A DNA stretch of 13,718 bases from an uncultured Acidobacteriota bacterium (lineage in GTDB: Bacteria > Acidobacteriota > JAAYUB01). A model generated the notes under the pieces. It saw nothing but the letters and a program-made list of their open reading frames with translations, made no database searches and was not told the DNA's origin. This document shows, in pieces, positions 8,757-13,718 of the stretch (its first letter is position 1; each line of letters opens with the position of its first letter). Location: contig CALAMB010000413.1 in assembly GCA_937925645.1 (NCBI GenBank), positions 1 through 13,718 of the forward strand, read 5' to 3'. Both the position numbers and the translations under genes were made by a program.

Positions 8757-9320
8757 CTATCGTACGAGCTTCGAGATCGCCTTGAACGTGGCGTCGCCGG
8801 CGCGGGCCTGAAGCTGGAACAGCGCGATCTCCGTGGTGGTGACCACGGCCCCGGCAGCGGCCAGCAGCGCCAGCCCGGCCTCGTGGTTCTCGGGGCGCCG
8901 GCTCAGGGTGGCGTCCCGAACCACATGGACGAAGAAGCCCGCCTGCAGCAGGTCCAGGGCGGTCTGGAGGACGCAGACGTGGGTCTCGATGCCGCAGAGG
9001 ACGGCGTGGCTGCGGCCGCGGTCCTGCAGCCATGCCGCCAGCGGCAGATCGCCGCAGCAGCTGAACGCCAGCTTGGCGGCCGGCGCGGCCGTCTGGGCGT
9101 AAGGGGTGAGCCGCGCCACGGTTGGACCGAGGCCTTGCGGGTACTGCTCGGTGAAGAAGACGGGGCCGTCGAGGATGTCGAATCCCACCAGGAGCCGTTC
9201 GGTGTTGGCCAGCACCGTCTCGAAGCGGGCCGGGTCCATGGCGGCGGCCAGGCGCTCCTGGATGTCGATGACCACCAGCGCGGTGTTGTTCCGGCCGGGG
9301 CGGAATCGGGTCAGGTCCAT
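8757..9320 (-). CDS. Isochorismatase-superfamily cysteine hydrolase
   Basis: The product is 187 aa, usual for this superfamily, which includes nicotinamidases, isochorismatases and YcaC-like hydrolases. The Asp-Lys-Cys triad is visible: Asp19 in ALVVIDIQERL, Lys83 in PAAKLAFSCC, and Cys116 in GIETHVCVLQTALDLL. The cis-peptide-type segment CGIETHV precedes the nucleophile, and TEQYPQGLG (57-65) resembles YcaC-like members. The metal-binding His set of true nicotinamidases is not evident, so a generic amide or carbamoyl hydrolase is the safer call; the substrate is unknown. ATG at 9320 has AAGGAG 7 nt upstream. The gene stands alone, convergent with the MEMO gene and divergent from the efflux operon. 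No signal peptide. Confidence 0.9.
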   Translation of the reverse strand: MDLTRFRPGRNNTALVVIDIQERLAAAMDPARFETVLANTERLLVGFDILDGPVFFTEQYPQGLGPTVARLTPYAQTAAPAAKLAFSCCGDLPLAAWLQDRGRSHAVLCGIETHVCVLQTALDLLQAGFFVHVVRDATLSRRPENHEAGLALLAAAGAVVTTTEIALFQLQARAGDATFKAISKLVR

Positions 9321-9373
9321 GGCGTCGCTCCTTGGTGCAGAAATCGAGAGCCGGGGGCATTACACCCGGAGGA

Positions 9374-9405
9374 TGGTACGATCCCGGCTGCGGGGCATTG
9401 TACCA
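9374..9405 (-). promoter_or_regulatory. Hydrolase promoter inside a long inverted repeat
   Basis: On the minus strand TGGTACAAT (9397-9405) is an extended -10 for the hydrolase gene, with no good -35. It forms one arm of an inverted repeat whose other arm, TGGTACGAT (9374-9382), is an extended -10-like site facing the efflux operon. Between the arms CCCG (9383-9386) and CGGG (9391-9394) can also pair. The arrangement may be a pair of facing promoters or an operator over the hydrolase promoter. Confidence 0.5.
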
Positions 9406-9445
9406 GACAATCCATCTCCCGCCGAGGGGCCGAGGCGCGGACGGG

Positions 9446-9509
9446 TTAATGGGTGAATGAGTGAGTCGGTGAATCGGTGAATCGGTGAATCGGTGGATGG
9501 GTGAATCGG
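9446..9509 (+). repeat. TGAATCGG octamer tandem array, copy 2
   Basis: Eight octamers in register: TTAATGGG, TGAATGAG, TGAGTCGG, three TGAATCGG, TGGATGGG and TGAATCGG. The central units match the array at 8446-8525; the outer units are degraded. The orientation is the same as copy 1. It lies in the divergent gap between the hydrolase and efflux genes. Confidence 0.85.
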
Positions 9510-9606
9510 GAGACAGGAGACGGGGGACGGCAGACGGTTCAGTCATCAACGATCAACCATGAACCATAAACCGTTTCAAACCTGTGAACCTGTGAACCTT
9601 CAAACC
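9508..9606. repeat. Serial heptamer/octamer micro-arrays
   Basis: Directly after the octamer array come three more short periodic blocks of different sequence: GGGAGAC, AGGAGAC, GGGGGAC and GGCAGAC (9508-9535, period 7); ATCAACG, ATCAACC, ATGAACC and ATAAACC (9545-9572, period 7); and TGTGAACC, TGTGAACC, TTCAAACC (9583-9606, period 8). Positions 9607-9672 hold no repeat and no convincing promoter, although the efflux operon should have one here. Confidence 0.7.
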
Positions 9607-9672
9607 CTTATTGTACCTGCAACCCAACGGAACAAACGCGGCGTCAGAATCGTTATCTGAGTTGATCCTGCG

Positions 9673-9679
9673 AGGAGGT
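9673..9679 (+). promoter_or_regulatory. Strong ribosome binding site of the efflux operon
   Basis: AGGAGGT, a full anti-SD match, sits 6 nt before ATG 9686. This selects 9686 over an upstream in-frame start at 9611. Confidence 0.8.
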
Positions 9680-9685
9680 CCGGCC

Positions 9686-10936
9686 ATGGCCAATCGAAAA
9701 GGGAGCACCACCCTGCGCATCGTCACCGTGGTGGTGATCATCGGGATCCTGGGCGGCGTCTACACCGTCTTCAGCATCCTGTTCAGCCGCGACGAGTCGA
9801 TCCCGGCGGAGAAAATCACCGCGGCAGTCCGGGGCGAGATGGTTCGCTCGGTGGTGGCCACCGGCAAGATCGAGCCGGTGTCCAAAATTGACGTCAAGTC
9901 GAAAGCGAGCGGGATCATCCGTTTTCTGTACGTGGACGACGGCGACCGCGTGCGCGAAGGGCAGGTGCTCGTGGAATTGGACCGCGAGCAGCTCGAGGCG
10001 TCCCGCCGCGAGGCGCAGGCCAACGCCCAGGCCCGCAAGGCGATGCTCGAGAAGGCCGAGGCGGAGGTCCGCTCCACCGCGCTGGCGCTGGAGCGCGCCC
10101 GCGAGGAAGCCGAGAGCCGCGACCTGGAGTTCATCCGCCGCGAGTGGGAGCGGATGAAGTCGCTCTACGAGGACAACCTCATCTCCAAGGCCGACCTGGA
10201 CGAGACCGAACAGCGGCTCCGCGCCGAGCAGGTCCGCGACAAGGTGCTGCAGCGGAATGTGCTGCTGCGCGAGAGCGAGCATATCACCGCCCAGAAGGCG
10301 GTCCACCAGGCCCAGGCCGAACTCTTCGCCATGGAGGCCGCCCTCCAGCGATCCGAGGAAGAGCTGGCCAACGCCACCATCCGCAGCCCCATCAACGGCA
10401 TGGTCCTGAAACGGTACCTGGAGGTGGGCGACGCGGTGAGCTCCATCCTGCAACTGGGGTCCAACGCCACGCTGGTGTTCACCATCGGCGACACCCGCGA
10501 CCTCTACTTCAAGGGCGAGGTGGACGAGAGCGACGTGGGCCAGGTCCGCGTCGGCCTGCCCGTGAACATCACCGTCGAGACCTACCGGGACAAGGTGTTC
10601 CCGGGCGAGGTGACGCTCATCTCCCCCATGGGGCAGGAGCGCGACAATGTCACGCGGTTCGAGGTGCGGGTGCGCATCCCCGGCGAGACGGCGGGCCTGC
10701 TCGCCAACATGAGCGCCAACGCCGAGATCGTCCTGGAGAAGAAGGGCGGCGTGCTCATCATTCCCGAAACCGCCCTGGTGTACGACGAGCGGAAGGCGCC
10801 GTTCGTGGACCGGGTCACCGGCGCGGGCGACCGCCAGCGCGTGGACCGCGTCGCTGTCAAGGTGGGCATCAGCAACGGCTCCCGGGTGGAGCTGCTCGAG
10901 GGATTGAAGGAAGGGGAGCGGGTGGTGCTGCAGTGA
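9686..10936 (+). CDS. Efflux membrane fusion protein (HlyD/MacA family)
   Basis: The product is 416 aa, a periplasmic adaptor linking an inner-membrane ABC transporter to an outer-membrane channel. A single N-terminal membrane anchor (about 11-33, RIVTVVVIIGILGGVYTVFS) follows a short basic start. The first half of the lipoyl domain (about 66-100, IDVKSKASGIIRFLYVDDGD) leads into a long alpha-helical hairpin (about 100-225). The second lipoyl half (ATIRSPINGMVLKRYLEVGD, 230-249) is followed by a beta-barrel (about 262-350) and a membrane-proximal domain ending ISNGSRVELLEGLKEGERVV. Closest known type is the MacA/YknX branch, consistent with the downstream permeases. The stop TGA overlaps the permease GTG start. 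The substrate cannot be told. Confidence 0.93.
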   Translation: MANRKGSTTLRIVTVVVIIGILGGVYTVFSILFSRDESIPAEKITAAVRGEMVRSVVATGKIEPVSKIDVKSKASGIIRFLYVDDGDRVREGQVLVELDREQLEASRREAQANAQARKAMLEKAEAEVRSTALALERAREEAESRDLEFIRREWERMKSLYEDNLISKADLDETEQRLRAEQVRDKVLQRNVLLRESEHITAQKAVHQAQAELFAMEAALQRSEEELANATIRSPINGMVLKRYLEVGDAVSSILQLGSNATLVFTIGDTRDLYFKGEVDESDVGQVRVGLPVNITVETYRDKVFPGEVTLISPMGQERDNVTRFEVRVRIPGETAGLLANMSANAEIVLEKKGGVLIIPETALVYDERKAPFVDRVTGAGDRQRVDRVAVKVGISNGSRVELLEGLKEGERVVLQ

Positions 10937-12282
10937 CGACGCCCGCGCCCCAGGAGTCCCGCCGGCCGGATGCGGACGCCGCGCGCGCCGGCGCCGGCGG
11001 CCGGGCAACGGGGCGCGGCTTCTCGTTCTCGCTGCGGGAGATCGTCCGCGAGACCGTGGCGGACCTGCGGCAGAACAAGCTCCGCGCCTTCCTGACCATG
11101 CTGGGCATCGCCTGGGGTGTGGCCTCCCTCATCATCCTCACCGCCATCGGCGAGGGGATGAGCCAGGGGATGCGCGACAAGAACGAGCTGCTGGGGAAGA
11201 ACATCATCATCATCTGGGGCGGCATGACCAGCCTGCCGGGCCCGGGCATCCGGCCGGGCAAGCCCGTCCGCCTGACGGTCGAGGATTACGAGGCGGTGCG
11301 GCGGGAGGCGTACTGGTTGGTCCGCTGCTCGCCGGAGCTGGACCGCGGCGACCTGACCAGCGTCTCGGACCTGAACCGGGGCAACTTCGACGTCCACGGC
11401 GTGCTCGCCGACTACATGCTCATGCGCAGCATGCGCGTGGCCAGGGGGCGGCTGCTGGCCGAGCACGACATGCGCACCGCCGCCCGGGTCTGCCTCATCG
11501 GCGAGGAGGTGGACCGGCAGATGTTCAACGGGCGGGCGCAGCCGGGCGACCGGCTGGCCATCGGCGGGCTGGACTACCGGGTGGCGGGGGTGCTGCTGCG
11601 CAAGGACCAGAACAACAACTACAGCGGCCCCGACAACCGCAAGATCTTCGTCCCGTACCCGGCCATGCGGCGCGACTTCCCGTACGGCGACTCGCCGCTG
11701 GGGGACCGCCACATCGCCGACATCATCGCGCAGCCCGCCGGCGTCGAGACGGCCGTGGCGGCGGAAGTTCAGATCCGGCAGGTTATCGGCAAGCGGCAGC
11801 TGTTCGATCCCCTCGACGAGGACGCGCTCCCCATCTGGAACACCGCCACCCAGAACCGGCTGATCAACCAGATTTTCGTCTCGATGCAGATCTTCCTGGG
11901 CTTCGTGGCGGTGGTCACGCTGCTGCTGGGCGGCATCGGCGTGATGAACATCATGCTGGTGACGGTGCGGAGCCGCACCCGTGAAATCGGCCTGCGCAAG
12001 GCGGTGGGCGCCACGGGGCGCGACATTCTGGGGATGTTCTTCCTGCAGGCGCTGGCCATCGCCCTGTTCAGCGGCTCGGTGGGCTTTGCGGGCGCGCTGG
12101 CGCTGTGCCACCTGGTCAACCAGCTGCCGCTGCCCGATTTTTTCGCCGGCATGCTGGTGACGCCGTGGGTGGGCGGGGCGGCGTTCGCCTTCCTGTTGTT
12201 CGTCGCGCTGGCCGCCGCCTACTATCCCTCCCAGACGGCGGCGGCGCTGGACCCGGTGGAGGCGTTGCGGTTCGAGGAATGA
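10933..12282 (+). CDS. MacB/FtsX-type ABC transporter permease 1
   Basis: The product is 449 aa. The start is GTG at 10933, overlapping the previous stop as GTGA, which implies coupled translation; no other start lies before the first membrane helix (the next Met is inside it). The N-terminal ~30 residues are Ala/Gly/Arg-rich, then TM1 (about 52-73, MLGIAWGVASLIILTAIGEG). A periplasmic MacB-like core domain spans about 80-310. Three C-terminal helices follow: TM2 near 316-343 running into GVMNIMLVTVRSRTREIGLR, the FtsX signature, TM3 near 370-392 and TM4 near 412-432. It ends with the DPVEALRFE motif. No nucleotide-binding domain is fused, so a separate ATPase is required. The substrate is unknown. 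Confidence 0.92.
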   Translation: MTTPAPQESRRPDADAARAGAGGRATGRGFSFSLREIVRETVADLRQNKLRAFLTMLGIAWGVASLIILTAIGEGMSQGMRDKNELLGKNIIIIWGGMTSLPGPGIRPGKPVRLTVEDYEAVRREAYWLVRCSPELDRGDLTSVSDLNRGNFDVHGVLADYMLMRSMRVARGRLLAEHDMRTAARVCLIGEEVDRQMFNGRAQPGDRLAIGGLDYRVAGVLLRKDQNNNYSGPDNRKIFVPYPAMRRDFPYGDSPLGDRHIADIIAQPAGVETAVAAEVQIRQVIGKRQLFDPLDEDALPIWNTATQNRLINQIFVSMQIFLGFVAVVTLLLGGIGVMNIMLVTVRSRTREIGLRKAVGATGRDILGMFFLQALAIALFSGSVGFAGALALCHLVNQLPLPDFFAGMLVTPWVGGAAFAFLLFVALAAAYYPSQTAAALDPVEALRFEE

Positions 12283-12304
12283 CCCGGCCGGACCGAAGGC
12301 CGGG
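12283..12304 (+). other. Intercistronic stem-loop between permease genes
   Basis: CCCGGCC (12283-12289) and GGCCGGG (12298-12304) form a perfect 7-bp stem with an 8-nt loop. It starts at the first base after the stop of permease 1 and ends 12 nt before the GGAGG of permease 2 (12317-12321). With no T-tract it is unlikely to be a full terminator; it may tune relative expression or protect mRNA (inference). Confidence 0.55.
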
Positions 12305-12328
12305 CAGACTGGTACTGGAGGCGGTCCC

Positions 12329-13585
12329 ATGCGGTGGCTGGGCATCCTGAATCAGGCGGTGCGGGCGGTCTGGGGCAACCCGATCCGGACGGTCCTCACC
12401 GTGCTCGGGGTCACCTGGGGGATCATGTCGTTCATGATCCTGATGGCGTACGGCGACGGCTTCCAGCGGGCGATGAACCTGGGCCTGAGCTACTTCGGCG
12501 ACTACGTCGTGGTGGTCTGGAACGGACAGACCAGCCTGCAGGCTGGCGGCCAGAAGGCCGGCCGGGCCATCGCCATGGAGTCACGCGACGTGGAGCTGCT
12601 CCGCCAGAACGCCACGCTGATCAAAAAGGTCAGCGGCGAGGTGTTCCGCCGCTACAAGGTGGTGAACGAGCAGCGGGTCAACACCGCCGGCATCCGCGCG
12701 GTGGAGTCGTGCTATGGCGACATCCGCGGCATGTTCATCGAGGACGGCCGGTTTTTCACCGACGAGGAGAACCGCCAGTTGGCCCGGGTCGCCGTGCTGG
12801 GCTACGAGATCAAACGACGGCTCTTCAGCCAGGCGCCGGCGGTGGGCCGGGAGATCCGCATCCAGGGCGTTCCGTTCCAGGTGGTGGGGGTGCTGCGCAA
12901 GAAGGTGGCCATATCCAACTACTTCCAGCCCGACGACCAGTGCATCATGATCCCGATCCGGACCATGAACGTGCTCACCGACACCCGCTACCTCAGCGTC
13001 ATGGTCTGGCAGCCGGTGAGCCCCCTGATGGAGGAAAAAGCCCGGCAGCAGTTCATGACGCTGATGGGCGCCCGCCACCACTTCCAGCCGGCGGACGACA
13101 AGGCGCTCACCTATCACAGCTACTCCGAGGTCAAGGCGATCCTCAACGGCATGACCGGCGCCGTGAAGGTGACCGTGTTCCTGGTGGGGCTCATCACCCT
13201 GGGCATCGGCGGTGTGGGCGTCATGAACATCATGCTGCTGTCGGTGCGGAGCCGCACGCGGGAGATCGGCACCCTGATGGCGCTCGGGGCCAAGCGGCGC
13301 CACGTGATCGCCCAGTTCCTGTGCGAGACATTCCTGATGACCCTGATGGGCGGCGCGCTGGGGTTCCTGTTCGCCAGCCTGGTCACCCGGCTCATCGGCG
13401 GCATTCCGTTCCTGAGCAACATTTTTGACGACCCCACCGGGCAGGGGGACATCTACCTGCTCATCACCGCGGCCAGCTTCATGGTGGCGCTGGTGACGCT
13501 GGGCACCATCAGCCTGGTGTTCGGGCTCTGGCCGGCGCTCCAGGCGGCGCGGCAGGATCCCATCGAAGCTCTGCGGTACGAATAG
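12329..13585 (+). CDS. MacB/FtsX-type ABC transporter permease 2
   Basis: The product is 418 aa with the same architecture as permease 1 and clear local similarity. TM1 is about 21-42 (NPIRTVLTVLGVTWGIMSFM against NKLRAFLTMLGIAWGVASLI in permease 1), followed by a periplasmic domain at about 45-275 that has diverged. TM2 (about 281-304) runs into GVMNIMLLSVRSRTREIGTL; TM3 is about 330-352, TM4 about 377-402, and the end is DPIEALRYE. The start is ATG at 12329 with GGAGG 7 nt upstream. The two permeases probably form a heterodimer. No ATP-binding protein is in the window; the sequence after 13585 is non-coding, so the ATPase is encoded beyond the window edge or elsewhere. Confidence 0.92.
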   Translation: MRWLGILNQAVRAVWGNPIRTVLTVLGVTWGIMSFMILMAYGDGFQRAMNLGLSYFGDYVVVVWNGQTSLQAGGQKAGRAIAMESRDVELLRQNATLIKKVSGEVFRRYKVVNEQRVNTAGIRAVESCYGDIRGMFIEDGRFFTDEENRQLARVAVLGYEIKRRLFSQAPAVGREIRIQGVPFQVVGVLRKKVAISNYFQPDDQCIMIPIRTMNVLTDTRYLSVMVWQPVSPLMEEKARQQFMTLMGARHHFQPADDKALTYHSYSEVKAILNGMTGAVKVTVFLVGLITLGIGGVGVMNIMLLSVRSRTREIGTLMALGAKRRHVIAQFLCETFLMTLMGGALGFLFASLVTRLIGGIPFLSNIFDDPTGQGDIYLLITAASFMVALVTLGTISLVFGLWPALQAARQDPIEALRYE

Positions 13586-13619
13586 CCACCCCTCGCCGGA
13601 CAGGCGGACAGAAACACTC

Positions 13620-13668
13620 CATTTGTCATTGGTCATTTGTCATTGATTGATTATTGCGTATTGCCCAA
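13620..13668. repeat. Degenerate A/T-rich heptamer array
   Basis: Seven units in register with period 7: CATTTGT, CATTGGT, CATTTGT, CATTGAT, TGATTAT, TGCGTAT and TGCCCAA. The type recalls short heptamer repeats known from cyanobacterial intergenic DNA, by analogy only. It lies 34 nt past the stop of permease 2. Positions 13586-13619 hold no terminator that I can see. Confidence 0.7.
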
Positions 13669-13688
13669 CCCGGCGGAGCCGGAACCAA
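13664..13688 (+). repeat. REP-like 25-nt hairpin element, right copy
   Basis: This is the exact reverse complement of 160-184. It starts CCCAACCCGGCGGAGCC and holds stem CCGGC/GCCGG. It lies 78 nt after the permease 2 stop, pointing the same way relative to that gene as the left copy does relative to the DUF4388 gene. The remaining 30 nt to the window end show nothing recognisable. Confidence 0.65.
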
Positions 13689-13718
13689 ACGATGGCGATT
13701 GTGAATTTCCACTCTGTA

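Noticed and set aside
9636..9658. Promoter for the efflux operon with -10 TTATCT at 9653-9658
   Set aside because: No acceptable -35 lies at 16-18 nt and there is no TGn extension; the transcription start would also be very close to the ribosome binding site.
9611..9685. Longer N-terminus for the membrane fusion protein
   Set aside because: AGGAGGT lies 6 nt before the ATG at 9686; the extra 25 residues would precede the membrane anchor and have no ribosome binding site.

Overview
The window is GC-rich bacterial chromosome from a diderm. A predicted lipoprotein with a clean lipobox and a tripartite-type efflux membrane fusion protein both imply a cell envelope with a periplasm. The DUF4388 (PATAN) protein, the MacB/FtsX-type permeases and the repeat-filled intergenic gaps would fit Acidobacteriota or a related uncultured lineage. 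That placement is a guess from gene content; no rRNA or other taxonomic marker except gyrA is present. No IS element, integrase, tRNA, rRNA or CRISPR array is visible.

Layout. (1) 342-5845, minus strand: a probable five-gene operon led by gyrA, then a membrane-anchored TPR protein whose start overlaps the gyrA end by 20 nt, a small unknown protein, a cyclophilin-type peptidyl-prolyl isomerase lipoprotein, and a DUF4388 protein. (2) 6010-7440, minus: a B12-binding-type radical SAM protein. (3) 7635-8441, plus: a MEMO/AmmeMemoRadiSam-B protein, divergent from the radical SAM gene; the 194-nt gap holds an extended -10 promoter for each gene. (4) 8757-9320, minus: a cysteine hydrolase of the isochorismatase/nicotinamidase superfamily. 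(5) 9686-13585, plus: an efflux operon with a membrane fusion protein and two different MacB-like permeases. Its ATPase is not in the window.

The least expected content is between genes. The three longest gaps (1-341, 8442-8756, 9321-9685) and the right edge are built largely from short degenerate tandem repeats with unit lengths of 6, 7 and 8 nt. Two gaps carry the same composite element: CCGATGT-type heptamers, a fixed core, then GATTAC hexamers and a terminal AGCACGAA. Both copies lie about 26-31 nt past the stop codon of a minus-strand gene and point the same way relative to it. A separate 25-nt REP-like hairpin element occurs downstream of two genes, again in the same orientation relative to each gene. 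An octamer array of TGAATCGG units begins exactly at the stop codon of the MEMO gene. A second array of the same octamer lies about 1 kb away, upstream of the efflux operon.

Three start-proximal promoters share the extended -10 form TGGTA(T/G/C)AAT. GyrA carries Val where E. coli GyrA has the quinolone-contacting Ser83. GC-rich stem-loops follow the stop codons of two operon-internal genes (2185-2200 and 12283-12304).
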